Notes under the pieces: model-generated
The model's input: only the letters and a program-made list of their open reading frames with translations
Databases searched by the model: none
Told to the model about the DNA's origin: nothing
Shown: positions 1-8,745 of the stretch, piece after piece
Layout: every line of letters begins with the position of its first letter
How positions within the stretch are numbered: position 1 is the stretch's first letter
Program-made: the position numbers and the translations under genes
Assembly (NCBI RefSeq): GCF_009729095.1
Contig: NZ_VTGX01000003.1
Span: 682,001 to 746,000 of the forward strand
DNA length: 64,000 bases
Source of the DNA: Mycolicibacterium sp. CBMA 247
Lineage (GTDB): Bacteria; Actinomycetota; Actinomycetes; Mycobacteriales; Mycobacteriaceae
Reading direction: 5' to 3'

Positions 1-1
1 G

Positions 2-1486
2 CTGCGTCAGGTGCCGATCGGCGATTACGCGCAGCGCTGCGGTGTCGACGAGACCCTGCTGCGCCGGGCGGTGCGCCGCATTGCCGCTGCCGACAGCGTG
101 GCGGTGTTCGAGGACCTCGGCATCCAGCAGGCCCCCAACAGCACACTGTCCTCGTACCTCAACAAGATGCTGTGGATCCTCACCGGCAACTTCGCCAAAC
201 GTGGTGGGCAGCACCTCCATTCATCGTTCGCCCCGCTGTTCGCCTCGGGCGGGGTGGGGCGCAGCCCGGTGACCGGCGCGCCGGTGATCGCCGGTCTGGT
301 GCCGTCCAACGTGGTGCCGCAGGAGATCCTCACCGATCATCCCGACCGATTCCGGGCCATGATCGTCGAGAGCAGCAATCCGGCGCATTCGGTTGCTGAT
401 TCGGCAGCCGTGCGGGCCGCGCTGGAATCGCTGGACCTGCTGGTGGTGATCGACGTCGCGATGACCGAAACGGCGCGGCTGGCCCACTATGTGCTGCCTG
501 CGGCCAATCAGTTCGAGAAGCCCGAGGCGACGTTCTTCAATCTGGAATTCCCGCACAACAACTTCCACCTGCGTCACCCGTTGTTCGAACCTTTGGCCGG
601 GACCCTGCCCGAACCGGAGATCTGGGCCCGCCTGGTCCGCGCGATCGGTGCGGTCGATGACGCTGAGCTGCAGCCGCTCCGGCGCGCGGCGCGCGAGGGG
701 CTGGACGCGTACGCCGCGGCGTTTCTCGGGGCGGTGGGGGCAAACCCGGCGTTGGGCCGGGTGCTGCCGTATGTGCTCTACGAGACGTTGGGACCGGCGC
801 TTCCGGACGGTTTGGCGGGAGCCGCGGCGCTGTGGGGCCTGGCCCAGAAGACGGCGATGACCTATCCCGACGCGGTGCGCCGCGCCGGCCACGCCGATGG
901 CAACGCATTGTTCGAGGCCATCCTGGCCGGCCGGTCCGGGCTGACGTTCACCGCGCACGAATATCCAGACGATTTCGCCCTGATCAGCCATCCGGATCAC
1001 AAGATCGCGCTGGACATGCCTGAAATGCTCGACGCGGTAAGGGCATTGCCGACCATGCCGTCGGCGCTGACCACCGAGGAGTTCCCGATGGTGCTCTCCG
1101 CCGGCGAGCGGCGGGCCTACACCGCCAACGACATCTTCCGCGACCCCGGCTGGCGCAAGCGCGATACCGAGGGCGCCTTGCGGATCAGCGTCGATGATGC
1201 CGAGGCCATCGGACTGCTCGACGGTGACCGGGCCAGGATCACCACCGCGGCGGGAAGTGCGGAAGCAACCGTGGAGATCAGCGACGCGATGCTGCCGGGA
1301 CACATCTCGCTGCCCAACGGGTTCGGTCTCGACTACACCGACGGCGAGGGGCGGGCGATCGTGCCCGGAGTCGCCCCCAACGAGCTCACCTCGTCGCAGT
1401 GGCGCGACGAGTACGCGGGCACCCCGTGGCACAAGCACGTGCCCGCCCGAGTCGATCGGGTTCCGGTCGCAAGCGTGCCGGCCTGA
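2..1486 (+). CDS. Molybdopterin oxidoreductase, C-terminal part (5' end outside window)
   Basis: This is the last 494 residues of a molybdopterin-dependent oxidoreductase of the DMSO reductase/formate dehydrogenase-like superfamily; the reading frame is open at the left edge. The visible part holds the end of the catalytic domain, including the stretch around MLWILTGNFAKRGGQ and the VVIDVAMTETARLAHYVLPA region that is typical of the cofactor-binding core. The last ~120 residues form the molybdopterin dinucleotide-binding domain, recognisable by DAEAIGLLDGDRARI, SLPNGFG and the terminal EYAGTPWHKHVPARV. The iron-sulfur cluster and active-site ligand region is not in the window, so the substrate cannot be assigned. 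The downstream gene is convergent and ends 25 bases away. Confidence 0.85.
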   Translation: MRQVPIGDYAQRCGVDETLLRRAVRRIAAADSVAVFEDLGIQQAPNSTLSSYLNKMLWILTGNFAKRGGQHLHSSFAPLFASGGVGRSPVTGAPVIAGLVPSNVVPQEILTDHPDRFRAMIVESSNPAHSVADSAAVRAALESLDLLVVIDVAMTETARLAHYVLPAANQFEKPEATFFNLEFPHNNFHLRHPLFEPLAGTLPEPEIWARLVRAIGAVDDAELQPLRRAAREGLDAYAAAFLGAVGANPALGRVLPYVLYETLGPALPDGLAGAAALWGLAQKTAMTYPDAVRRAGHADGNALFEAILAGRSGLTFTAHEYPDDFALISHPDHKIALDMPEMLDAVRALPTMPSALTTEEFPMVLSAGERRAYTANDIFRDPGWRKRDTEGALRISVDDAEAIGLLDGDRARITTAAGSAEATVEISDAMLPGHISLPNGFGLDYTDGEGRAIVPGVAPNELTSSQWRDEYAGTPWHKHVPARVDRVPVASVPA

Positions 1487-1511
1487 TCGGCGGCCGAGTT
1501 CCCTGGGATCT

Positions 1512-2003
1512 TCAGGGCAGGGGCGCCGGCGGCAGCGGATGGCCCGGGGCGGCGGGCACAGGTGCTGCCGATGGAATCCGCGCATCCGGCGAGATCGGTA
1601 CGTTCGGACCGGGAGCCTGATTCGGAACGGGCGTGTTCATGCCGCGTTGTGCGATCCCGAGTATCAGTGCTTCCTTGCCGCTGATCTCCTGGCTCTGCAC
1701 GGCATGCCACAGATCCTTGAGGTAGCTCAGGTTGGGGGTTTCATTGCCTTGTCCGGTGGGATCCATCGTCGATCCGGGCGGCAGGGCTTCGGGGCTCGCC
1801 AGGTGCGGGATCCCCGCAGGGGGCGGCGCCGCGGGATCTCCGGCTACGGCCTGAGCGATCGGTGCAGGTGCCGGCGCCGGCGCGGGTGGCACAACCGGGG
1901 AGCCCGGATCCGCAGCTGCCGCAGCGGCGACTGACAACGCGACGACAGGACCCGACGCGCAGCACGCCAGTACGGACACGAACCTTCCGATGTCGACTCT
2001 CAT
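1512..2003 (-). CDS. Secreted proline/alanine-rich protein
   Basis: This 163-residue protein has a signal peptide (roughly residues 1-31, ending in a run of alanines before DPGSP), so it is likely exported. The mature part has proline/alanine-rich ends around a folded-looking core (NLSYLKDLWHAVQSQEISGKEALILGIAQRGM, given here only as the region of about residues 88-120). I do not recognise a functional domain; small exported Pro-rich proteins of this type are common in mycobacteria. It diverges from cyp125, and the KstR-like palindrome at 2090-2103 lies 87 bases upstream of its start, so it could share that control. Confidence 0.7.
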   Translation of the reverse strand: MRVDIGRFVSVLACCASGPVVALSVAAAAAADPGSPVVPPAPAPAPAPIAQAVAGDPAAPPPAGIPHLASPEALPPGSTMDPTGQGNETPNLSYLKDLWHAVQSQEISGKEALILGIAQRGMNTPVPNQAPGPNVPISPDARIPSAAPVPAAPGHPLPPAPLP

Positions 2004-2089
2004 CGCGGTGGCCTCTCACTGTTACTCCAGGGACAGATGGTAACGCTGAGTGCATCGTCGGCGCCGATCTTTCGTTACAGCACAAGTAT

Positions 2090-2103
2090 CGGAACACGTT
2101 CCA
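2090..2103. promoter_or_regulatory. KstR-like operator between the proline-rich gene and cyp125
   Basis: The site reads CGGAACACGTTCCA, with arms GGAAC/GTTCC around a two-base centre. It matches seven of the eight fixed positions of the KstR consensus TNNAACNNGTTNNA as I recall it (first T replaced by C). KstR is the TetR-type repressor of mycobacterial cholesterol catabolism, and cyp125 genes are known members of its regulon. The site is 107 bases upstream of the cyp125 start. Confidence 0.55.
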
Positions 2104-2210
2104 ATACCAACCTGGTGGGAGTTTTCGAAACCCGCTCCGAGGGGCCCCACCTGTGGTGTAGCAATGGCTTTACGCCACTACACAACGTCGTCGCGAGGAG
2201 CGCCAACGCC

Positions 2211-3491
2211 ATGCCGACTTTGAACCTTCCGCCAGGATTCGACTTCACCGATCCCGACATCTACGCCGAACGGCTGCCCGTCGAGGAGCTCGCGGAGATG
2301 CGCAAGCTGGCTCCGATCTGGTGGAACGAGCAGCCAGTGGGCCAGGGGGGTTTCGACGACGGTGGGTTCTGGGTCGTCACCAAGCACAAGGACGTGAAAG
2401 AGGTCTCGCTGCGCAGTGACGTTTTCTCCAGCCAGGAGAAGACCGCCCTGCCGCGCTATCGCGAAGGCACCATCCAGCAGCAGATCGACCAGGGCAAGTT
2501 CGTGTTGCTCAACATGGACGCCCCTCATCACACGCATCTGCGCAAGATCATCTCGCGGGCCTTCACCCCGCGCGCGGTCGAACTCCTGCGTGCCGACCTG
2601 GCCGAGCGGGCCCGCGCGATCGTCCAGGCGGCAGCGGCCGGTGGCTCAGGAGACTTCGTCGAGCAGGTGTCGTGCGAACTACCGCTTCAGGCGATCGCGG
2701 GGCTGATGGGCGTGCCACAGGAGGACCGCAAGAAGCTGTTCGACTGGTCCAATCAGATGGTCGGCGACCAGGATCCCGAGTTTGCCTCCAACGACGCGAT
2801 GAGCGCCTCGGTCGAGCTGATCATGTACGGGATGCAGATGGCGGCCGAGCGGACGAAGAACCCTGGCGACGATCTGGTCACCAAGCTGCTGCAGGCCGAC
2901 GTCGACGGGCACAAGCTCTCCGACGACGAGTTCGGCTTCTTCGTCATCCTGCTCGCGGTGGCCGGCAACGAGACGACCCGGAATTCGATCACCCAGGGAA
3001 TGATGGCGTTCGCCGATCACCCCGACCAATGGGAGCTGTTCAAACGTGAGCGCCCGGCCACTGCCGCCGACGAGATCGTGCGGTGGGCCACGCCGGTGAC
3101 GTCATTTCAGCGCACCGCGCTGGAAGACACCGAACTGGCCGGCGTGCCGATCAAGAAGGGGCAGCGGGTGGTGATGTTCTACCGCTCCGCGAATTTCGAC
3201 GAGGACGTCTTCGACGACCCGTACACCTTCAATATCCTGCGAGATCCCAACCCGCACGTGGGATTCGGCGGCACGGGCGCGCACTACTGCATCGGCGCCA
3301 ACCTGGCCAGGATGACGATCGATCTGATATTCAACGCGATCGCCGACGGGATGCCCGACCTGACACCCCTGGCGGCACCGGAGCGGCTCCGCTCGGGCTG
3401 GCTCAACGGCATCAAACATTGGCAGGTCGATTACCGCGGCGGCGCTGACGCGAAAAGTCCTGCGTCACAGGAGTGCTCGGGTAGTCGATGA
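2211..3491 (+). CDS. cyp125: Cytochrome P450 of the CYP125 family (sterol C26/27 hydroxylase)
   Basis: This 426-residue P450 closely resembles M. tuberculosis CYP125A1 along its whole length, including NLPPGFDFTDP near the N-terminus, the I-helix AVAGNETTRNS, and the heme loop VGFGGTGAHYCIGANLA with Cys360 as thiolate ligand. The C-terminal SGWLNGIKHWQVDY is near-diagnostic. CYP125 enzymes oxidise the terminal side-chain carbon of cholesterol and cholestenone using ferredoxin and a reductase. ATG at 2211 is chosen because an AGGAG lies 10 bases upstream and the family N-terminus begins there; longer in-frame starts run into intergenic sequence. The C-terminus carries an extra ~15 residues after the family end and runs 80 bases into the convergent membrane protein gene. 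It may be one of several CYP125 copies in the genome. Confidence 0.93.
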   Translation: MPTLNLPPGFDFTDPDIYAERLPVEELAEMRKLAPIWWNEQPVGQGGFDDGGFWVVTKHKDVKEVSLRSDVFSSQEKTALPRYREGTIQQQIDQGKFVLLNMDAPHHTHLRKIISRAFTPRAVELLRADLAERARAIVQAAAAGGSGDFVEQVSCELPLQAIAGLMGVPQEDRKKLFDWSNQMVGDQDPEFASNDAMSASVELIMYGMQMAAERTKNPGDDLVTKLLQADVDGHKLSDDEFGFFVILLAVAGNETTRNSITQGMMAFADHPDQWELFKRERPATAADEIVRWATPVTSFQRTALEDTELAGVPIKKGQRVVMFYRSANFDEDVFDDPYTFNILRDPNPHVGFGGTGAHYCIGANLARMTIDLIFNAIADGMPDLTPLAAPERLRSGWLNGIKHWQVDYRGGADAKSPASQECSGSR

Positions 3492-3786
3492 TCGAGCGCC
3501 AGTAGTCCTCGGGGATCTCGGCGTTCGATCGCAGCACGATCGCCAGGCCGGTGGCCATCGCAATGCCGAGTAGCCCGAGCCACAGGCCGGCGAGCGCGAT
3601 CGCAATCCAGAGCGCCGTCGTCAGCGCGGGCCATGGCGACACCATCGCAAGCACCGGCGCGAAGAGGAAACCAGTCCCGACGTAGGCGGCAGATCCGGCC
3701 CGGTCGGCGGCCATCACAAAGTGCAGCCAGCGCGGAATCGACGGGGGCGACTGAGGTGTTTCCCGCATCGCCGTTGTTTCTCGCAT
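3412..3786 (-). CDS. Small two-helix membrane protein
   Basis: This is a 124-residue protein with two predicted transmembrane segments (around residues 18-45 and 50-80, rich in Ala, Leu, Ile and Gly) and a polar C-terminal tail ending in basic residues. ATG at 3786 is chosen because AGGAGG sits 5 bases before it. No family is recognised. Its 3' end overlaps the cyp125 3' end by 80 bases in antisense. It diverges from an XRE-type regulator starting at 3858, an arrangement typical of a regulator and its target. Confidence 0.7.
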   Translation of the reverse strand: MRETTAMRETPQSPPSIPRWLHFVMAADRAGSAAYVGTGFLFAPVLAMVSPWPALTTALWIAIALAGLWLGLLGIAMATGLAIVLRSNAEIPEDYWRSIIDYPSTPVTQDFSRQRRRGNRPANV

Positions 3787-3844
3787 CGTCGCCTCCTGTT
3801 GTGTGGACAACTCCACGGTGACCTGGACTGGTAGTCGCCGCAAT

Positions 3845-3857
3845 TACCCCTCAGGTA
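3845..3857. promoter_or_regulatory. Short inverted repeat at the start of the XRE regulator
   Basis: TACC-CCTCA-GGTA forms a 4+4 inverted repeat directly before the GTG at 3858, in the 71-base space between two divergent genes. It is a plausible regulator site, but four-base arms occur often by chance. Confidence 0.2.
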
Positions 3858-4667
3858 GTGGTTATCTCGCGTGAGGTGAGTGAGACTCGGGTGGTGACCT
3901 CTGAGGCAACCCAGACACCGATCGGCTCGCTGATGCGCGACTGGCGGTTGCGCCGCCGGATCAGTCAATTGGACCTGGCCATCGAGGCCGAGGTTTCGGC
4001 GCGCCATCTGAGCTTCATCGAGACCGGCCGCTCGGTACCCAGCCGGGCGATGGTGCTGCGGCTCGCCGACGCCCTTGATGTGCCCCTGCGGGACCAGAAC
4101 CAACTGCTTCTGGCGGCCGGGCTGGCACCGGTGTACGCCGAGCGAACGCTGGAGGATCCCGAGATGAGCGGCGTGCGTGACGGCGTCACACGAGTATTGG
4201 ACGCCTACAACCCTTTTCCCTGTATCGTCGTCGATCGCACGTGGAACCTGTTGCAGGCCAACGCAGGTACTGCGCTAATGCTCGAGGGTGTCGCCCCGCA
4301 CCTGCTGGCCCAGCCCAATGCGCTGCGCATAACCCTGCACCCCGAGGGGATGGCTCCCCGCATTCGCAATTTGGCCGAATGGCGCCACCACCTGATCAGT
4401 CGGCTGCGCCGCGAGGTCACCGTGAGCGGATCGGCTGAACTGGCCGACCTTCTCGCCGAGATCGAGTCCTACCCGGGAGGTATGGAACCGGTCCGCGATC
4501 TCGGCGGTGTGGTCGTCCCACTGGAATTGACCGGTCCCGACGCTACAGTGTTGACCTTCCTGAGCACCGTCACCACCTTCGGCACCGCACTGGACCTGAC
4601 CGCCGCGGAACTGAGCATCGAGGCGTTTCTGCCCGCCGATGCGCAGACCGCGGCCGCACTGCGCTGA
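3858..4667 (+). CDS. XRE-family regulator with MmyB-like ligand-binding domain
   Basis: This 269-residue transcription factor has an N-terminal Cro/CI-type helix-turn-helix (about residues 20-75, with LRRRISQLDLAIEAEVSARH and HLSFIETGRSVPS) followed by a C-terminal sensor domain of the MmyB type (about residues 95-260, with NPFPCIVVDRTWNLL and NALRITLHPEGMAPRI). Members of this family bind hydrophobic ligands and usually control a divergent neighbour, here the small membrane protein gene at 3412-3786. GTG at 3858 gives the longest frame, but the GTG pair at 3891/3894, preceded by GAGGTGAG, is an equally good start. Confidence 0.88.
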   Translation: MVISREVSETRVVTSEATQTPIGSLMRDWRLRRRISQLDLAIEAEVSARHLSFIETGRSVPSRAMVLRLADALDVPLRDQNQLLLAAGLAPVYAERTLEDPEMSGVRDGVTRVLDAYNPFPCIVVDRTWNLLQANAGTALMLEGVAPHLLAQPNALRITLHPEGMAPRIRNLAEWRHHLISRLRREVTVSGSAELADLLAEIESYPGGMEPVRDLGGVVVPLELTGPDATVLTFLSTVTTFGTALDLTAAELSIEAFLPADAQTAAALR

Positions 4668-4738
4668 ACCGGGCGCGCAAGGCCGGCCAATTGGTCTGAC
4701 CACTTGACCTCTGACCTCTGGCCGAGGAGCATGGCCGC

Positions 4739-5461
4739 ATGGCACTCCAACCGGTAAACCGCCGATCCGTACCCGAGGACGTCTTCGAGCAGATCGTCGC
4801 CGAGGTGCTCAGCGGCCAGATGCAGCCCGGCGAGTCGCTGCCCAGCGAGCGTCGACTGGCCGAGGTGCTCGGGGTGTCCCGCCCGGCCGTGCGCGAGGCG
4901 ATCAAACGGCTCACCGAGGCCGGGCTGGTGGAGGTACGGCAGGGCGACTCGACCACTGTGCGGGACTTCCGCAAGCATGCCGGCCTGGATCTGCTGCCCC
5001 GGCTGCTGTTACGCGCGGGCGAACTCGACGTGAGCGTGGTCCGCAGCATCCTGGAAACCCGCCTGCACAACGGCCCAAAGGTAGCCGAGTTGGCCGCCCA
5101 ACGGGCCCGGCCCGAGCTCGTTGCCCAGCTCGGCCGGACTGTGGATGCCTTGGCGGCCGAACCGGATCCGGTGGAACAGCAACGTCAAGCGCTCGCCTTC
5201 TGGGACCAGGTCGTCGACGGCGGGGATTCGATCGCATTCCGCTTGATGTACAACACCCTTCGGCAGACCTACGAACCGGCCCTCCCGGCTTTGGCCACCA
5301 TGATGGCCGCCGAGGTCGGACGCCCCGACGCGTATCGGCGCGTAGCGGAGGCCATCGGGGCCGGTGATCCGGCGGCGGCCCGCAACGCTGCTCAGGACCT
5401 ACTGGAGCCGGCTACCAGCGCAATCATGGGTGCTCTCGATGCGTTGGAGGAAAACCGATGA
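4739..5461 (+). CDS. GntR-family (FadR subfamily) transcriptional regulator
   Basis: This 240-residue regulator has a winged helix-turn-helix at about residues 12-75 (SGQMQPGESLPSERRLAEVL, then GVSRPAVREAIKRL) and an all-helical FCD-type effector domain over residues 85-235. FadR-type proteins sense carboxylic acids or acyl-CoAs and repress neighbouring metabolic genes. Its stop overlaps the ATG of the fatty acid hydroxylase-like gene by 4 bases (ATGA), so the two are translationally coupled and the regulator probably controls its own operon. Confidence 0.9.
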   Translation: MALQPVNRRSVPEDVFEQIVAEVLSGQMQPGESLPSERRLAEVLGVSRPAVREAIKRLTEAGLVEVRQGDSTTVRDFRKHAGLDLLPRLLLRAGELDVSVVRSILETRLHNGPKVAELAAQRARPELVAQLGRTVDALAAEPDPVEQQRQALAFWDQVVDGGDSIAFRLMYNTLRQTYEPALPALATMMAAEVGRPDAYRRVAEAIGAGDPAAARNAAQDLLEPATSAIMGALDALEENR

Positions 5462-6111
5462 CACGCAACACTTTCACGCTGGGTGACGCCGCAAGGGAAT
5501 TCATCAGGCACCCCTCCCCCTGGATGCTCGGCACCGCGCTGATCGTCAGCGTCAGCGCCCGGCTTGCCGCCGCGGACTGGCAATTCACCGACCTGCTGGT
5601 GCCGGTGGCCATGCTGGTGGTGTTCCCGTTGGCCGAGTGGATCATTCACGTGTTTGTATTGCACTGGCGGCCAAGGAAGTTCGGCCGGTGCATAGTGGAT
5701 TCGCTGCTGGCTCGCGACCACCGCAGACACCATGTCGACCCGCGCGACATCCCGCTGATCTTCATTCCCTGGCGGGCGTTGTTGTGGATCCTGCCTGTCG
5801 CAGTGGGCGTGGCCCTCCTGGCCTTCCCGCGCCCCGGCCTCGGACTGACGTTCTTGTCTTTCCTGACCGTGCTGGGCCTGTCCTACGAGTGGTGCCACTA
5901 CCTCGTCCACAGCGACTACAAGCCGAAAACCCGTGCCTACCGCGCAGTTTGGCGTAACCACCGGCAACACCACTACAAGAACGAACACTACTGGTTCACC
6001 GTCACCACCGCCGGAACGGCCGATCGGGCACTGCGCACCTATCCCGATCCGGCGACGGTAGCCACCTCACCGACGGCGAAAAACCTGCACGCGGCTACGC
6101 CTGCACGATGA
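5458..6111 (+). CDS. Membrane fatty acid hydroxylase / sterol desaturase-like protein
   Basis: This 217-residue membrane protein has three to four hydrophobic segments and the di-iron histidine clusters of the fatty acid hydroxylase superfamily: H64xxxxH69, D87HRRHH92, H147xxxH151 and HRQHHYKNEH (H168, H171, H172, H177). Such enzymes hydroxylate or desaturate lipids at the membrane using O2. The substrate is unknown. It is translationally coupled to the upstream GntR regulator. Its 3' end overlaps the convergent L,D-transpeptidase gene by 17 bases. Confidence 0.85.
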   Translation: MTRNTFTLGDAAREFIRHPSPWMLGTALIVSVSARLAAADWQFTDLLVPVAMLVVFPLAEWIIHVFVLHWRPRKFGRCIVDSLLARDHRRHHVDPRDIPLIFIPWRALLWILPVAVGVALLAFPRPGLGLTFLSFLTVLGLSYEWCHYLVHSDYKPKTRAYRAVWRNHRQHHYKNEHYWFTVTTAGTADRALRTYPDPATVATSPTAKNLHAATPAR

Positions 6112-6874
6112 TGGGATCTCCCAGGCTCACCGTGTTGAAGTACCAATCGGCATTGTCAGGACTCAAGTTGATGCACCCGTGACTGACATTGGCATAGCCT
6201 TGCGATCCCACCGACCACGGTGCGCTGTGCACGTAGACGCCGCCCCAGGTCACCCGGACCGCATCGTAGACGGTGAGCTTGTAGCCCTCTGGGTCGCTCA
6301 GCGGAATGCCGATGGTGCGCGAATCCATCACCACGACAGGCTCTTTGGACAGTGCACTGAAGGTGCCGACGGGCGTCGGGTGCTTGGGCTTGCCCATCGA
6401 GGCCGGCATCTTGCGGGCAACCGCACCGTCGATGCTGACGGTGAAGGTGTGCGCATCGATATCGGCCACGCCGAGCACCTGGGCCCCGGTCTCGAAACTG
6501 GTCTTGGCGCCGCCGGCAGTGACCGAGATCTTGGAATGAGCGGGCCAGAGCTGATCGGGCTTCCATTGCATCACGTCATCGCTCAGCCAGCTGAATGTGC
6601 CTGTCGGGGTGCCCGGCGAGCTGATCTGGAGGCTGCGCTGCGCGGCGTCGCGGTCGGTCACCGGGCTACCGAACGTCACTGTCAGCGGCATCGCCACACC
6701 GACCACCGAACCGGCGGCAGGCTCGATCGTCGCCCCGGGCGCGGGCGTGCTCACCGCTGCGGTTGCGACGTTGATTGTGCTCGTGGCGGCGAGGGTGGCG
6801 ACACCAATCGCCGCAAACACTTTCAGTACCGACGCTCGAACGGTTCCGAATGACGACGATGGGGCGCTCAGCAT
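6095..6874 (-). CDS. L,D-transpeptidase (cell-wall cross-linking), single Ig-like plus YkuD domain
   Basis: This 259-residue exported enzyme has an N-terminal hydrophobic signal (residues ~10-38), one bacterial Ig-like domain (about 48-130) and a YkuD catalytic domain (about 135-259). The catalytic motif is SHGCINLSP with nucleophile Cys234 and nearby His232; HSAPWSVGSQGYANVSHG is the usual surrounding sequence. L,D-transpeptidases make 3-3 peptidoglycan cross-links, which dominate in mycobacteria. The single Ig domain and length match the shorter LdtMt1-like class rather than LdtMt2. ATG at 6874 is preferred over upstream in-frame codons because it places the signal sequence near the N-terminus. 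Confidence 0.92.
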   Translation of the reverse strand: MLSAPSSSFGTVRASVLKVFAAIGVATLAATSTINVATAAVSTPAPGATIEPAAGSVVGVAMPLTVTFGSPVTDRDAAQRSLQISSPGTPTGTFSWLSDDVMQWKPDQLWPAHSKISVTAGGAKTSFETGAQVLGVADIDAHTFTVSIDGAVARKMPASMGKPKHPTPVGTFSALSKEPVVVMDSRTIGIPLSDPEGYKLTVYDAVRVTWGGVYVHSAPWSVGSQGYANVSHGCINLSPDNADWYFNTVSLGDPIIVQA

Positions 6875-7159
6875 TGCACCAGTGTAGGTGCTCGCCGGGA
6901 CTGCATCCTTTAGGCGCAGCGTGACGGTGGCCGACCGGGGTTCGCGGTAGCGAGGTGAATTGCCCATGGTGAATTCATCGACGCGGCATGTCAGAACGTT
7001 TCACCGCACCCGCGACCGCACCGAGAAAGCGCTCGAAAGCCACAACCGAGCCCGATCACAACGGTACCGATCCGCACCGCTGGACCGACATATCCGCGTT
7101 GCGACCAGACCACCGGATCAGGAACTCAAGCCGATACCCAACACATGACCTCAGCAACG

Positions 7160-8494
7160 TCAGGGCGTGACGGGGACAGGTACCTGCGATTCGGGTGCGG
7201 GTGACACTGCCTCCGTCGAGGGCGGCACGGCCGCCGGTACCGGGGGTGCCGCTTCAGTGGCGGGAGGCGCCGGGGGAACCACAGCCTCGGGCGGCGGTGC
7301 GGGCGGCATCTGGCTCGCAGGCGCCGACTGCTGCGCGAGCTCAGGTGGGGGCGCCACGGAGCTCGCCTCGGACAACTGCGGTTGCGGTTCGGGAGGCACC
7401 GGTTCCGTTCCGGGCGCAGGGGGTGCGAGCAGCGCGTCCGGTGACGCGGTGTCCTCGGTTGGGGCCGTACCGGTTTGACCGACGACGTAATCGGGCTGGA
7501 CCGACTCCACCACCGGCTCGAGTTCCGGCGGCGCTTCGGACATGGGCGGAGGCGGCGCCGGGCTCTCGACCGCGGGCGTCTGGTGCACGGATGCCGAGTC
7601 GCCCGACGTGCTCACCACCGGACGGGTTGTCCGGTGTGGAGTCGACTCCGGCCCCGGTATCAGCTGCTGGCCGATGGCCAGAGACAGCGACACCGCGAAG
7701 GCCACCACGCCGCCCACCAATATTGCCAGCGGAGTCAATTGCGAAGCGGGCCAGCGCCACCCCTTCGGAACCACACTGTCGCCACCGACTGCCCGCCGGC
7801 CCCGGCGGGCCGAAGCCAACGCGGCTCCCCTGGCCAACGGTAAACCGGGTTCAGCCGGCGTGAACACCGGCACCGCAAGTGCCTGTTCCAATTTCGGCAG
7901 CACGGAGTCCAAGTCGACCGCGGAACCGATGACCACCAACGCATCCGGACGAGGCTCGGCCGCGTCGAACATATCTGACAACCACTCGATCAGACCGGCT
8001 ACGGTCTCGATGCCGCGGCTGACCGTGGTTTGTACCGGATTGTGTCCACCCACCGTCATCGCCTGCACGACATCGGGTTCCAGGACGCACACACCGGTCG
8101 TGCCGAATCCGACGATCCCGGCCACACGACGTGCCAGAGCGTCCGTGGCCTGTGGCAACCGGACCGGAACGACATCGGCAAATCCAGCGTCGGTCAGCTT
8201 CTTCAACAGCACCGCAGCCTCGGCACCTGCTCCCGAACTCCAGGTGACCCCGATCGTAGTCAGTCGTCGACCCTGCTCTGCCGCAACCTTTTCGGTGCGC
8301 CGGACCGCGGCCACAACCTGATCGCAGATCTCGCCGGTAAGCGACAACGAATGGCCGCGAATGTCGAAGGCGTCGTGGTCGACGGTCGCCCCGTCAGCCT
8401 CTCGGCCCTCCACCAGGACCAGACCGACGGTAGACGGTGTCATCGAAACACCGAGCACCGCCTCCACACGCACCCCCCTCGGAGCTGTGGCCAC
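7160..8494 (-). CDS. Mycobacterial membrane protein with DUF7159-like head and Pro-rich tail
   Basis: This 444-residue protein has a globular N-terminal region (about 1-215) that starts VRVEAVLGVSMTPSTVGLVLVEG, one transmembrane helix (about 250-275: LTPLAILVGGVVAFAVSLSL), and a C-terminal tail of ~165 residues that is very rich in Pro, Ala, Ser and Glu. The head resembles the domain I know as DUF7159 in proline-rich mycobacterial proteins such as Rv2264c and Rv0312, which has a weak Hsp70/actin-like flavour; this is from memory. The tail is presumably outside the membrane or spans the periplasm. GTG at 8494 is used; an in-frame GTG two codons before VEAVLG is possible. Function unknown. Confidence 0.75.
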   Translation of the reverse strand: MATAPRGVRVEAVLGVSMTPSTVGLVLVEGREADGATVDHDAFDIRGHSLSLTGEICDQVVAAVRRTEKVAAEQGRRLTTIGVTWSSGAGAEAAVLLKKLTDAGFADVVPVRLPQATDALARRVAGIVGFGTTGVCVLEPDVVQAMTVGGHNPVQTTVSRGIETVAGLIEWLSDMFDAAEPRPDALVVIGSAVDLDSVLPKLEQALAVPVFTPAEPGLPLARGAALASARRGRRAVGGDSVVPKGWRWPASQLTPLAILVGGVVAFAVSLSLAIGQQLIPGPESTPHRTTRPVVSTSGDSASVHQTPAVESPAPPPPMSEAPPELEPVVESVQPDYVVGQTGTAPTEDTASPDALLAPPAPGTEPVPPEPQPQLSEASSVAPPPELAQQSAPASQMPPAPPPEAVVPPAPPATEAAPPVPAAVPPSTEAVSPAPESQVPVPVTP

Positions 8495-8745
8495 AAAACG
8501 GTGATCCGCCGCAGTATCGCAACGGACCGATCAGTGCCAAAAAATGTGGCCGACGTCCCTACGTTCGGCAATGACATTACCGGGTGGCATCGTCGCGCTC
8601 GCCCGCTGCACCATCAGCGCGCTTGCCCCGGATGCGACGAAATGTGCTGTGCCACAGAACCGCGAGTACACGACGGAGTATCGGTTTGCCACCGGCACCG
8701 CCAAACTCCGACCAACCGCCCCTTCGCGTGGCAAGGTGATGGCCC

